In this document: positions 23,973 through 32,462 of the stretch, in pieces | How the letters are laid out: every line of letters begins with the position of its first letter | Position numbering within the stretch: position 1 is the first letter of the stretch | NCBI RefSeq assembly: GCF_900100755.1 | Contig: NZ_FNCI01000006.1 | Span: 62,001 to 126,000 of the forward strand | From: Onishia taeanensis | GTDB lineage: Bacteria; Pseudomonadota; Gammaproteobacteria; Pseudomonadales; Halomonadaceae | DNA: 64,000 bases | Direction: 5' to 3' | Translations under genes and position numbers: made by a program | Notes under the pieces: model-generated | Database searches by the model: none | What the model was told of the DNA's origin: nothing | The model's input: the letters and a program-made list of their open reading frames with translations, nothing else

Positions 23973-25454
23973 ATGAAGCCGCTTTCTAGTACAGGATTTG
24001 CGCTCTTTGGTGCAGCGCTGATCGCGATCAGCTTCGGGCTTGCGCGTTTTGCCTTTGGTCTGTTCGTGCCGCCCATTCGCGATGAGCTGGAACTCTCGGC
24101 GTCCGTGATCGGTATCATCGGCTCGCTGCCCCTCATCAGCTTTCTGCTGGCCACGCTGGTTGCCCCGTTCGCGGCCGACCACCTCGGTGCCCGCAACGCG
24201 GCGGTGCTGTCCGGGACCTTTGGCGTCGCCGGGCTGGCGTTGATCAGTCAGTCGAATAGTGCGCTGATGCTGGGAGCAGGGGTGTTTGCGTGCGGTATTT
24301 GTACCGGCTTGATGATGCCGGCGCTCACGGCGGCCATGCAGGCGCTGGTCAGGCGTTCGCTGCACGGGCGTGTCAGTTCTGTCATGAATGCGGGCACCAG
24401 CATCGGTGTGGTCGTTGCCGTACCCACGGTGCTGTTTCTGACCGGCGCTTGGCGCCTCGCCTATATCTCCTTCGCGGTGTTGGCAGCCATCGGCGTAATC
24501 GCCGCATGGTTTCTGCTGCCCTCGGTATCACGGATCATGCCGGCGAATGCCGCACCGCCCCCGCCGGTCAACGAATTACCCTGGTCGCGGCTGATAAGGC
24601 TCTCGCTGTTCGCTTTCCTTATGGGCTTCGTCTCAGCGGCCTACTGGATCTTCGCGCCCGATCTGGTGGTCACCCTGGGTGGCCTGTCGTCAGGCGTCAC
24701 CGGGTGGCTGTGGTTCGCGGTGGGTGTTGCTGGCTTGGGCGGAGCCGTGGTGGCCGACTTGGCCGACCGTAACAATCCTCCCATCACCCATGCGCTAATG
24801 TTGATGATGCTGGCGGCCAGCCTCGCTTTGCTCGCAGCAAGTCCAGGTCAGCCATTGCTGGCGGCCTTTTCTGCACTGGTCTTCGGCCTGGCCTATATGA
24901 GTTTGACGGGCCTCTACTTGATGACCGGCATTCGCCTGTTGCCTGGCCGACTGTCGGTGGGGCCGGTATTGCCGTTCATGGCCGTTTCTGTGGGGCAGGC
25001 CACCGGCTCGCCCGTTGTCGGTATGTTGGTGCATGCATTTGACTACGCCAATGCATTCGCCATGCTCGCTGCGCTCGGCATTCTGGTCGCCATTCTTTCC
25101 CCCTTCTACCCGGGCTACATTGCCCAGGCAGAAGAGGAGGAAGGCGATGAAGACACCGGCCTCCAGGCCGCCTACGACTACCAGCTGCAAGACGAAGAGG
25201 GCGAGCCGCTGCATCCCGAGGCGGATATTGTCGAGGAAGCCGAAGAGGCTGAAGCCGAAGCTGCCGCTGAGGAAGCTGCCGCTGCGGAAGCCGAGGAAGA
25301 AGCCAGCGCTACTAGCGGTGATGCTGACTCTGCTCAACCAGAGGCAAGTACCGATGAGGCCGACGCCAAGAAAGCACCATCCGCCTCGGCCCAGCCCTCT
25401 TCAGACGAAGAAGCCGGTGGTTCGCAGAGGACCACCGACAAAGGCAGCTCCTAG
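23973..25454 (+). CDS. MFS transporter with a long acidic C-terminal tail
   Basis: A 493-residue protein. Residues 1-~385 have about 12 membrane segments and major-facilitator features (GLARFAFGLFVPPIRDELELS at the start, GTSIGVVVAVP in the middle), resembling YbfB/CynX-type uptake or efflux proteins; the substrate is unknown. The remaining ~105 residues are a highly acidic, low-complexity tail (about 40% Glu/Asp with many Ala and Ser), not part of the family fold. The tail must face the cytoplasm if the protein has 12 helices. The ATG at 23973 has AAAAGGAG 6 bases upstream; a TTG 18 bases earlier is weaker. The halophilic setting may favour acidic tails (inference). Confidence 0.88.
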   Translation: MKPLSSTGFALFGAALIAISFGLARFAFGLFVPPIRDELELSASVIGIIGSLPLISFLLATLVAPFAADHLGARNAAVLSGTFGVAGLALISQSNSALMLGAGVFACGICTGLMMPALTAAMQALVRRSLHGRVSSVMNAGTSIGVVVAVPTVLFLTGAWRLAYISFAVLAAIGVIAAWFLLPSVSRIMPANAAPPPPVNELPWSRLIRLSLFAFLMGFVSAAYWIFAPDLVVTLGGLSSGVTGWLWFAVGVAGLGGAVVADLADRNNPPITHALMLMMLAASLALLAASPGQPLLAAFSALVFGLAYMSLTGLYLMTGIRLLPGRLSVGPVLPFMAVSVGQATGSPVVGMLVHAFDYANAFAMLAALGILVAILSPFYPGYIAQAEEEEGDEDTGLQAAYDYQLQDEEGEPLHPEADIVEEAEEAEAEAAAEEAAAAEAEEEASATSGDADSAQPEASTDEADAKKAPSASAQPSSDEEAGGSQRTTDKGSS

Positions 25455-25554
25455 CGGTTTTAGGCACTGGTGGAAGCGGCCAGCAGCATGCTCGTGCTGC
25501 TTACATTCGCATCACGATGTGGCCTTGGCTGTCGTGGCGGAAGCGCCTGGAGGG

Positions 25555-25582
25555 GCGGTAGCGCCACACGGGGCGCTACCGC
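25555..25582 (-). terminator. Hairpin downstream of the coiled-coil protein gene
   Basis: A perfect 11-bp stem (25555-25565 with 25572-25582, loop of six bases) lies 15 bases past the minus-strand stop at 25597. No T tract follows. Confidence 0.5.
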
Positions 25583-25596
25583 AAGTAGGGTGCGGA

Positions 25597-25884
25597 TTAC
25601 TTGAAGCGTGAGCGCGCCTTCTCCAGGGAATCGCTAAGAGAGTCCCAAGCGCGTTCCGCACCGGCTTTGACGTCGTCCCAGGCATCGTCGCTCGAGTTGC
25701 GAAGCTCATCCAGCTTCTCGCGCATTTCTTCGCGCTTTGCCTCTAGCCGGTCGACCTCCTTTTCTTGATCGATGCGTGCGTCGGCCTCGGCGCCGCGGGC
25801 TTTTGCCCTCATCTTGTCCAGCTCGGCCTGAAGCTCATCCAGCTTGGCACGCAGCTTCTGCTCGTAGGCATTTTTCTCGCTCAT
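25597..25884 (-). CDS. Coiled-coil protein similar to the sll1863 stress-response family
   Basis: A 95-residue, highly charged, helical protein. Heptad-like spacing runs from about residue 8 to 63 (LRAKLDELQAELDKM, EVDRLEAKREEMREKLDEL), followed by DDAWDDVKAGAERAWDSLSDSL, which matches the C-terminal pattern of sll1863-family proteins. There is no signal peptide or membrane segment. The start ATG follows AAAGGAG (spacing ~7). The family is linked with stress in cyanobacteria, but no molecular role is known here. Confidence 0.75.
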   Translation of the reverse strand: MSEKNAYEQKLRAKLDELQAELDKMRAKARGAEADARIDQEKEVDRLEAKREEMREKLDELRNSSDDAWDDVKAGAERAWDSLSDSLEKARSRFK

Positions 25885-26069
25885 GGGAAACTCCTTTCCT
25901 TTTGCCGGTATAGAGAACCTTGAAGATAGCGCGTTCAGGCGACAAGGCGGTGACCATTTACAGTGACATACCTAGCCCGGGTGATGGCAAGGCCAACGAT
26001 GTGTCCCACGGCCAGCTACCCATGTCGTGCCGGTTGCCTGGACTGCTCTACGACGTGGCACCGCTGGGG

Positions 26070-26840
26070 CTAGTTCGCCGCTACTCGCGCTGCCAGGTCG
26101 TGTAGGAAGTCTTGGATGCGCGCGGCATTGGTACCCAGGTCACTCTGGCCGACCCGTGAGGCCGAGCGCATGTCGACCCGTATCCCGTTGGCTTCCTGTG
26201 TCAGGCGGATCACCACGTCGTCTTTGAAGCCAAACCAGCGCGTAGTGGCGGTGGCCTCTAGCCTCGAGTCGCTTGCAGCCGCGACCTTCCAGCCTTTGGC
26301 CGCCACCGTGGCCTCGACCGCCACCATGGCATCCGACATCGGTACGGGAAGGATAATGGCGTGCAGCCTGCCATAGGCGGCGCGCTGTTGGTCGGCAAAG
26401 CGTTGCGGATAGGCCACTCCATTGGGAGCGGCTTCCCGCGCTGCGGCCAGTGCCTCGAAGGCGGGCGGGTGCTCGAGATCGGTGGTGATGTCATGGATCG
26501 GCGGCACCGATTGTGCCTGCTGCATCATCTGGGCGGGTAGGGCGATCATCGCCACCACCGCTGTGCTGGTCAGTAGCCCCACCAGTGCCGGCCGCCAGCG
26601 TCGACAGAAGGCCGCAACCAGCGCTGTGACCAGCCCCAACGCGCCTGCGCCTATCGCCAGGTGTGCGCCCTGTCGCAGCATCGAGAACGAACTGCCAAGC
26701 GACACCCAGTCCCAGCGGTAAGCGCTGCCTGAGCCCGCCATCAGCGCCGCCGCGGCCACCAATAGCACCACCCCCAGCCAGGCGATCCTTACCGGCCAAG
26801 CTCCGCCGCGCGGTCGCGACTTGAATGTCGAGGATGCCAT
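26070..26840 (-). CDS. DUF1499 membrane protein
   Basis: A 256-residue protein. Three hydrophobic segments occupy residues ~18-115. The C-terminal DUF1499 domain (about 125-250) shows PPIHDITTDLEHPPAF, the family's characteristic motif, and MVAVEATVAAKGWKV, TRWFGFKDDVVIRL and MRSASRVGQSDLGTNAARI. DUF1499 proteins are common in proteobacteria; function is unknown. The ATG at 26840 has AAGGAG 6 bases upstream; the frame reaches 26870. No clear partner gene. Confidence 0.85.
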   Translation of the reverse strand: MASSTFKSRPRGGAWPVRIAWLGVVLLVAAAALMAGSGSAYRWDWVSLGSSFSMLRQGAHLAIGAGALGLVTALVAAFCRRWRPALVGLLTSTAVVAMIALPAQMMQQAQSVPPIHDITTDLEHPPAFEALAAAREAAPNGVAYPQRFADQQRAAYGRLHAIILPVPMSDAMVAVEATVAAKGWKVAAASDSRLEATATTRWFGFKDDVVIRLTQEANGIRVDMRSASRVGQSDLGTNAARIQDFLHDLAARVAAN

Positions 26841-27099
26841 AATGACTCCTTGTCGGTTTGTCACCCGCAACGCATTGATGATGCTTTAGCTATGCGCTGT
26901 GGGCGATGTCATGGTGTTCGTGTAATTGCTGATGTATCAACGGCTTCAGCATACGTGCAGGAATGCTCCTACGCCTATTCACCTGCCGGTGACGGTTTGC
27001 TTGGCGCTAGTCAGCGGTTCGGCCAGTATAAACTCCAGCGCGCTAGTCTAGCTGCTAGCCCCTGCCATTCCTGACTGATGGAGACACCCCCAAGCTGCC

Positions 27100-27789
27100 A
27101 TGAATGCCACGCCAGACTCGCATCCGCGCAACGATCCGGGCACCCAGCGCACCGACCAGAGCGGAAGGCAGAGGGAAAAGCAAAACGCCAGGAAGAGCGT
27201 TGCCGTGATCATGGCCGCCGGCACCTCAAGCCGTTTCGGCACCGCCGACAAGCGCTTGGCCAGCCTGCCGAATGGCCAAGGTCTGCTCGCCGCTACCCTG
27301 GCCTCTACTGCGGCCGTTTTCCCGGACATTAGAGTGGTGCTGCGTGAAGACGATGACCCTGGAGCTCTCGGGCTTGCGGCCACAACTTCCATTTTACGCG
27401 CGCCTCATGCCAGCAAAGGGTTGGGCGCGAGCATTGGTGACGCCTTCGCAGCGCTAGAGCAAGATGCTGAACTGGCTGACGTTCAGGCTGCCGCCATCCT
27501 ACTTGGCGACATGCCGGCCCTGCGTTTCGCCACACTGAAGGCCTTGCAGCGTGAAGCCGGGCGCGAGCTTATCCTGCGTCCGGTTCATGCTGGCAGGCCC
27601 GGTCATCCGGTGCTGTTCGGCCGCGCTTTCTGGCCTGAGCTTGCCAACCTCATGGCAGGCAAGAACCGTCACGAGGGCGCGAAAGATGTGATCCGCGCAC
27701 ATCGTGAGCACTACGTTGCGCTTGAAGTCGACGATCCCGGCATACATCTGGATATCGACCAGGTAGTCGACTTGGCCCTCTTTTCCTGA
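27100..27789 (+). CDS. MocA/MobA-like nucleotidyltransferase
   Basis: A 229-residue cytoplasmic enzyme. After a ~33-residue polar, basic N-terminal extension of low complexity, the NTP-binding motif VAVIMAAGTSSRFGTADKRL occurs, followed by ILLGDMPAL (the Mg-binding aspartate) and RPVHAGRPGHPVLFGRAFWPEL, as in molybdenum-cofactor cytidylyltransferase (MocA) and purine-catabolism relatives. The enzyme would transfer CMP or another nucleotide to molybdopterin or a similar acceptor. No xdhC, moa or molybdoenzyme genes are nearby, so the target is open. The N-terminal extension may mean a later start, but no good internal start was seen. Confidence 0.8.
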   Translation: MNATPDSHPRNDPGTQRTDQSGRQREKQNARKSVAVIMAAGTSSRFGTADKRLASLPNGQGLLAATLASTAAVFPDIRVVLREDDDPGALGLAATTSILRAPHASKGLGASIGDAFAALEQDAELADVQAAAILLGDMPALRFATLKALQREAGRELILRPVHAGRPGHPVLFGRAFWPELANLMAGKNRHEGAKDVIRAHREHYVALEVDDPGIHLDIDQVVDLALFS

Positions 27790-27804
27790 ATCAGCCTGGC
27801 ATGA

Positions 27805-27840
27805 ACTAGAGAGTTGGTAACGACTAGAGAGTTGATAACG
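27805..27840 (+). repeat. 18-bp direct tandem repeat, two copies
   Basis: ACTAGAGAGTTGGTAACG at 27805-27822 and ACTAGAGAGTTGATAACG at 27823-27840 differ by one base. It lies between the MocA-like gene and the DUF427 gene and could be a recent duplication or a pair of protein-binding sites. Confidence 0.75.
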
Positions 27841-27920
27841 CCATGCTAAGGCACGGGGTGACAGAGGCAGACATCCTGATAGCCTAGAGGCTTACCGAAA
27901 TCTCACAGAGGGCCTGCGTA

Positions 27921-28265
27921 GTGCTGGATACCGCAAACACTGCCCGCATCACCCTGCACCCCCACACTCGCCGGGTACGCATCTATTCAGACGACACCCT
28001 GATCGCTGACACGAAAGATGCCATCGAACTGCGTGAGCGTGGCTATCCAAACCGCCACTACATCCCGGAAGAGGATGTGGACATGTCGCAGCTGTCGACG
28101 TCCTCCACCGTGACCCATTGCCCCTTCAAGGGGGATTCCACCTATTATTCGCTTTCGAGCATTACCGACGTTGCCTGGAGCTATGACCAGCCGGTTGAGC
28201 AAATGCAGGCAATTGCCGGGCGCTTGGCGTTTGATACTAAGAAAGTGACGCAGCAGACTGAGTGA
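27921..28265 (+). CDS. DUF427 family protein
   Basis: A 114-residue soluble protein with the complete family pattern: RVRIYSDDTLIADTKDAIELRERGYPNRHYIPEEDV near the N-terminus and THCPFKGDSTYYSL with the W-SYDQP segment later. DUF427 proteins fold as small beta-barrels of unknown function. The start is a GTG at 27921; the ribosome site is weak. A decayed second copy lies at 37524-37802. Confidence 0.85.
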   Translation: MLDTANTARITLHPHTRRVRIYSDDTLIADTKDAIELRERGYPNRHYIPEEDVDMSQLSTSSTVTHCPFKGDSTYYSLSSITDVAWSYDQPVEQMQAIAGRLAFDTKKVTQQTE

Positions 28266-28465
28266 TGGCTGCTTGGCCGCAATTTCTAAGCGCAACTTCC
28301 GATAAATACGCCGCAATCGGTCGTTTGTTAGCCGATATCGAGCGCCAAACGCGCAACAGCATCGAATCGCTATAGGAAACTGCTTCCTGGAAGCCCTTGT
28401 CGAACAAGTACTCAATGGGCGGTGCTACCATCCAAAATCCGGTCCAGACAGGCTATAGGCAGGCA

Positions 28466-30202
28466 ATGAATTTCGTTATAAACGACCAGGAGCTGTTGAA
28501 AACCACCGTCGAAACCGTTCGTGAAGCGGTTCTGATTACTGATAGTCGACAGGCACATCCTGGCCCGGCCATCCTTTACGCTAACCACGCCTTTCTTGAT
28601 CTAACCGGCTATACCGCTGAGGAGCTATTGGGGCAAACGCCAGCGCTGCTTGAGGGCGAGGAAGCCGACGGCGGCGTGATGCAAACCCTGCGACAGCGGC
28701 TGTCGGCGGGTTCGGTGGGTGAAGTGCTTGAAGGCGAGGCCGTGAACTACCGCAAGGACGGCCGTCCGTTTCGTATGGAATGGACTATTCGCCCTTTTCC
28801 CGCTGAGGGCGAGCCGCGCTATTTCATTGCCTCTCTGCGCGATGTGTCGGCAATCCGCAACCTCGAGCAGCAACGCCAGCAACTGCAGACCCTGGCCGAG
28901 ATCCAGACCCGCGTGAGCACCGCCGGTTTGGATTTACAGGCGCTGCGCGATCGGGTGGCCGATATAGCGCGAGCGGTGACAGGCGCAGATGGCGCCGCGA
29001 TTGAGGAACCCGAAGATAGCGAGATGGTGTATACCGCCACCAGCGGTAGGGTCGCCGGCTCACCGGGGATACGTTTGCCGATTTCGGGCAGCCTATCCGG
29101 CCTCTGCTATCGCCAGGGCGAATCGATTTACTGTCGCGATACCCATGAGGATACTCGCGTGGCAAGGGACGCCGCCGACCAAGTCGGCTTCCGTTCAGGC
29201 TTTCTGGTACCACTTGTCCATCAGGAGCACTGCTTCGGTGTGCTCAAGGTCTATTCAGGTCGTCCACACGCCTTTAACGAGGGCGACCTGCAACTGCTCA
29301 ATATGGCAAGCCACGTGCTTGCTTCTTCGCTTTCCGATGCCCGCCTCTTCAAGGGTGAGCGCGACCGGCGCAGCCTGCTGGTGGATTCGCTGCCCATTAT
29401 GATTTCGTACGTCGATAATCAATTGCGCTATGTCGAGATCAACGTCGCCTACAACCGCTGGTATAACCTCCCGACCGAGCAGTTGGTCGGTAGGCGAGTG
29501 GCTGAGGTCATGGGCCAAGAGGCATTCGAATCAAACCGTCCTTACATGCTGTCGGCACTGGCAGGCGAGCGAGTCACATTTGAGAATCGCTATACGCATC
29601 CGGATGGCACCGTTACGCCGGTAGAGGTGGACTATACGCCGGTGCGCAACGCCCAAGGCGATGTTCAGGGCTTTTTCTCAATGGTTCGTGATATCAGCGA
29701 CCTCAAGCGCGCCGAGCAGGACTACTTGACGGGGGCATTCAATCGCCAGGGGTTTGATGATCGGCTTGCTATCTCCTGTGCGACGGCTCGACGCTACAGC
29801 CGCCCGTTATCACTAATCTTCTTGGACCTGGACCACTTCAAGTCCATTAACGACAACCACGGACATGCCGTGGGCGATGACGTCCTCCGCGGTGTGGCAA
29901 AGACCTTGCAAAACGAGGTTCGCGACAGTGACATCGTCAGTCGCTGGGGAGGGGAAGAGTTCGCCATCCTGACGCCGGAAACCTCATTGCAGGATGCCTT
30001 GGCTCTCGCAGAGCGGCTGCGCCAGGCGTTGTATGAACACCCCTACGCGGCCGTGGGGCGAATCAGTGCAAGTTTTGGGGTGGCAGCGTTCGATCCAGAA
30101 GAAGCCGAGCGGGACTTCGTACGACGCGTTGACGAGGCGCTATACAAAGCCAAGGTGGGCGGTCGTCACCAAGTCCAGCAGGCCGGCCCGTTGTCGCACT
30201 AA
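28466..30202 (+). CDS. PAS-GAF-PAS diguanylate cyclase
   Basis: A ~578-residue cytoplasmic sensor protein. PAS domain 1 (about 10-115, with LLGQTPALLEGEEAD), a GAF domain (about 140-285), PAS domain 2 (about 295-410), then GGDEF. The catalytic motif reads GGEEF near residue 494, an active variant, and the RDSD inhibitory site is intact, unlike the cyclase domain at 3.3 kb. The start is uncertain: the frame opens with a TTG at 28397, then ATG at 28415, and ATG 28466 best fits the PAS boundary with a weak AGGCAGG upstream. It probably makes c-di-GMP in response to a small ligand or redox change. Confidence 0.9.
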   Translation: MNFVINDQELLKTTVETVREAVLITDSRQAHPGPAILYANHAFLDLTGYTAEELLGQTPALLEGEEADGGVMQTLRQRLSAGSVGEVLEGEAVNYRKDGRPFRMEWTIRPFPAEGEPRYFIASLRDVSAIRNLEQQRQQLQTLAEIQTRVSTAGLDLQALRDRVADIARAVTGADGAAIEEPEDSEMVYTATSGRVAGSPGIRLPISGSLSGLCYRQGESIYCRDTHEDTRVARDAADQVGFRSGFLVPLVHQEHCFGVLKVYSGRPHAFNEGDLQLLNMASHVLASSLSDARLFKGERDRRSLLVDSLPIMISYVDNQLRYVEINVAYNRWYNLPTEQLVGRRVAEVMGQEAFESNRPYMLSALAGERVTFENRYTHPDGTVTPVEVDYTPVRNAQGDVQGFFSMVRDISDLKRAEQDYLTGAFNRQGFDDRLAISCATARRYSRPLSLIFLDLDHFKSINDNHGHAVGDDVLRGVAKTLQNEVRDSDIVSRWGGEEFAILTPETSLQDALALAERLRQALYEHPYAAVGRISASFGVAAFDPEEAERDFVRRVDEALYKAKVGGRHQVQQAGPLSH

Positions 30203-30341
30203 TCTCATTAGGCCCGCCCACGGTTTGTGCACTCTATATCGTGCCGCTTTAAGCCGGCTGCTGGAACGACGTCCTGCAGAGCCTGTAGCACTGGTGTTAC
30301 TGTTGCTGACATAAGCACAGAAATAGCCAGGGGAGGGCGGG

Positions 30342-30977
30342 ATGTTTGACTACACGGTTGTTCACTGGATGGCCTTCTTATCAACGGCGGTATTGCTCAA
30401 TTTATCGCCAGGGCCGGATATCGCCTTCATTCTGGGCCAGACCCTGCGCCATGGGCGCCAGAAGGGGCTTGTGGCGATGCTGGGCAGTTGGACAGGCGCG
30501 TCGTTGCATGTGGTGATGGCCGCTGCCGGGCTTTCGGCGATCCTTGCAACATCCGCGTTGGCGTTTTCCATCGTGAAATGGGTGGGTGCGGTTTATTTGA
30601 TATGGCTTGGCATCAGAATGCTGCTGTCGCGCGGTGATGCCTTCATCTCAAAAGAAGGCGCTGGTGACGTAAGCAAGCACTCGATCTATTGGCAAGGCGT
30701 GCTGGTGTCCGCCCTGAATCCCAAGGTGGCGATTTTCTTCCTCGCCCTGTTGCCCCAGTTCGTCGTTGAAGGGGCCGGACCCGTTGGCGCCCAGCTATTC
30801 CTGCATGGCAGCCTGATCATCTTTGTGGCCGCCTTTATAGAACCGCCGCTGATTATGATGGGGGCACGGTTAGGCGACTTCTTGAAACGCAACCGCCAGG
30901 TCGGTTTGTGGATGGACCGAGGCCTCGGCGCTGTATTTATCTCTCTGGGGATGCGCCTCGCCGCGAGTAAGCAGTGA
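30342..30977 (+). CDS. LysE/RhtB-family amino-acid exporter
   Basis: A 211-residue inner-membrane protein with about six hydrophobic helices. The motif LLNLSPGPDIAFILGQTLRHGRQKGL near the N-terminus and the LNPKVAIFFLALLPQFV motif in the middle identify the LysE/RhtB family, which exports amino acids such as lysine, threonine or homoserine. The substrate is not deducible. Start ATG at 30342 has AGGGGAGGG 5-7 bases upstream. A strong terminator for this gene lies at 31131-31173, inside the end of the opposite gene. Confidence 0.88.
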   Translation: MFDYTVVHWMAFLSTAVLLNLSPGPDIAFILGQTLRHGRQKGLVAMLGSWTGASLHVVMAAAGLSAILATSALAFSIVKWVGAVYLIWLGIRMLLSRGDAFISKEGAGDVSKHSIYWQGVLVSALNPKVAIFFLALLPQFVVEGAGPVGAQLFLHGSLIIFVAAFIEPPLIMMGARLGDFLKRNRQVGLWMDRGLGAVFISLGMRLAASKQ

Positions 30978-31037
30978 TACCAAGGACAGGTGATCGCTCT
31001 TTCGCATGACCAGTGCACTGGTCTCCTGCCCGCCATT

Positions 31038-31076
31038 GGGCAGCCTTGAGTCAGCGTTACCTGCTCAAGGCTGCCC
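31038..31076. repeat. 13-bp perfect inverted repeat
   Basis: GGGCAGCCTTGAG (31038-31050) and CTCAAGGCTGCCC (31064-31076) form a 13-bp stem with a 13-base loop, between two convergent genes. No T tract follows, but it could act with the downstream terminator hairpin. Confidence 0.7.
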
Positions 31077-31130
31077 AGAAGAGCGATAAGCGCTACGTCA
31101 AAGAGCTCACCTTCACATCCGAGACACCGA

Positions 31131-31173
31131 CTAGCCCGCCCTGCGTTGAACGCCGCAAGGGTGGGCTAGTTTT
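31131..31173 (+). terminator. Plus-strand terminator overlapping the tauD-like stop
   Basis: CTAGCCCGCCCT (31131-31142) pairs with AGGGTGGGCTAG (31158-31169, one G/T wobble), then TTTT. It is oriented for the LysE-type gene and includes the stop codon (31166-31168) of the convergent dioxygenase gene. Confidence 0.75.
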
Positions 31174-32182
31174 GCATGGGAATACCATCTTCCCAGCGAA
31201 AGCCGATGCCGCCGCCTTGCCAAACGCCGTCATCCAGCGGGCTGGGGCCATGGATGTCGACATGCTGCGGCAAGCCGAAGCCGGGGGCGAGGTCCTGGGT
31301 GCCGCGAACGGTGCTGCGGTGCATGATGCGCAGGCCCTGCTCTTCGGCGGGTAGGTGGGCGCCGGGAGCCGCCCGATGCGCGACGGCCAGGTTGTCGATA
31401 AACACGCAGTCGTTTTCCTGATACTCGAATTCGGCGGCGTAGCCGTTCTCAAGCCCCGCATTCAGGATGTCGTTGTATTCATGGCACAGCTGCGTCAGTT
31501 CATCGGCGGTCAGCAGACGAAAGGCCTCCTCGTCGGGGAGCTTTTCGATCACCGCTCCCGTCATGCCCAGGTGCAGCCAGATGCACTTGCGCTTGGAGAT
31601 GGGGTGCTCGTGTACCACGGGGTGCACCACGCCAGAAGAAGAGTTCACTGAGGCGAGGCGGCTCCAGTAGGCCTGCCGATCCTTCGGAAGGGCGTCATAG
31701 GCGGCACCCTGATGGGCGAAGTAGGTGCCGCCGCCTTTCTCGGCCGGCCGGATGATGTGGTAGCCCGAATGCGAGAAGGTATCCGGGTTGAAGCTGCCGT
31801 CGTTGTGCCATTGTGGCCCCACGCCAGGAATGCCATGACGCTCATCGTTCGACAGGCGGAAGATATGCCGATTGCCCTTGGGGGTGGCCGGGTGCACGCC
31901 ATGGGTGCTGTGCAGCTCCTTACCACCCCACCAGCAGCTGGCGCGCAGGAAGTCATCGGGCTCAAGCGGCGTGTCGTTCTTGAACACCAGAAAACCGCGG
32001 TTGGCCATTTCCTGCTCGAGCGCCTCGATCACCTCTTGCGGCGGCGCGTCCTGGGCCGATAAGTCGATGCCGCGCACCTCGGCGCCTAGCGGGTCGAGTG
32101 GTGTGATGGAGCCACCGAATTGCTCGATGATGGCGATGCGGGTGGGATCGAGGGGCGCAATGGTCGATGGGTTAGTCGTCAT
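31166..32182 (-). CDS. TauD/TfdA-family Fe(II)/2-oxoglutarate dioxygenase
   Basis: A 338-residue cytoplasmic non-haem iron oxygenase. H126-x-D128 (QWHNDGSF) and a distal histidine in IMHRSTVRG form the iron triad; the nearby R binds 2-oxoglutarate. The family uses O2 and 2-oxoglutarate to attack sulfonates, chlorophenoxy acids, carnitine-type or other substrates; the actual substrate is unknown. The ATG at 32182 has AGGAGG 6 bases upstream, a strong start, so the longer frame to 32254 is rejected. It ends within a terminator hairpin. No transport or desulfonation partners are adjacent. Confidence 0.88.
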   Translation of the reverse strand: MTTNPSTIAPLDPTRIAIIEQFGGSITPLDPLGAEVRGIDLSAQDAPPQEVIEALEQEMANRGFLVFKNDTPLEPDDFLRASCWWGGKELHSTHGVHPATPKGNRHIFRLSNDERHGIPGVGPQWHNDGSFNPDTFSHSGYHIIRPAEKGGGTYFAHQGAAYDALPKDRQAYWSRLASVNSSSGVVHPVVHEHPISKRKCIWLHLGMTGAVIEKLPDEEAFRLLTADELTQLCHEYNDILNAGLENGYAAEFEYQENDCVFIDNLAVAHRAAPGAHLPAEEQGLRIMHRSTVRGTQDLAPGFGLPQHVDIHGPSPLDDGVWQGGGIGFRWEDGIPMQN

Positions 32183-32462
32183 GGCTAACCTCCTATCACT
32201 GTTCCCGCGCGGCGGTCGCTGGGTCACGAAAGCGACCTGGCGCGATGAGCCCATTCGCTAGGGCAGGGCAACCATTTTAGGCCAACCATTAAAGGCCGCA
32301 CGGGATGAATGTGGCCTTATTCTCTCAGAGTGCTGCAGCAGTACCAAACGACCGGCAGATAGAGAGTGAATGGCCACCGGTGACTCGCGATCCGTGACCG
32401 GCACTGGCGATTTTCATGGGCAAATTACACTGAAGGAGACAGTGGCCAGCGAGGATGGGGAG

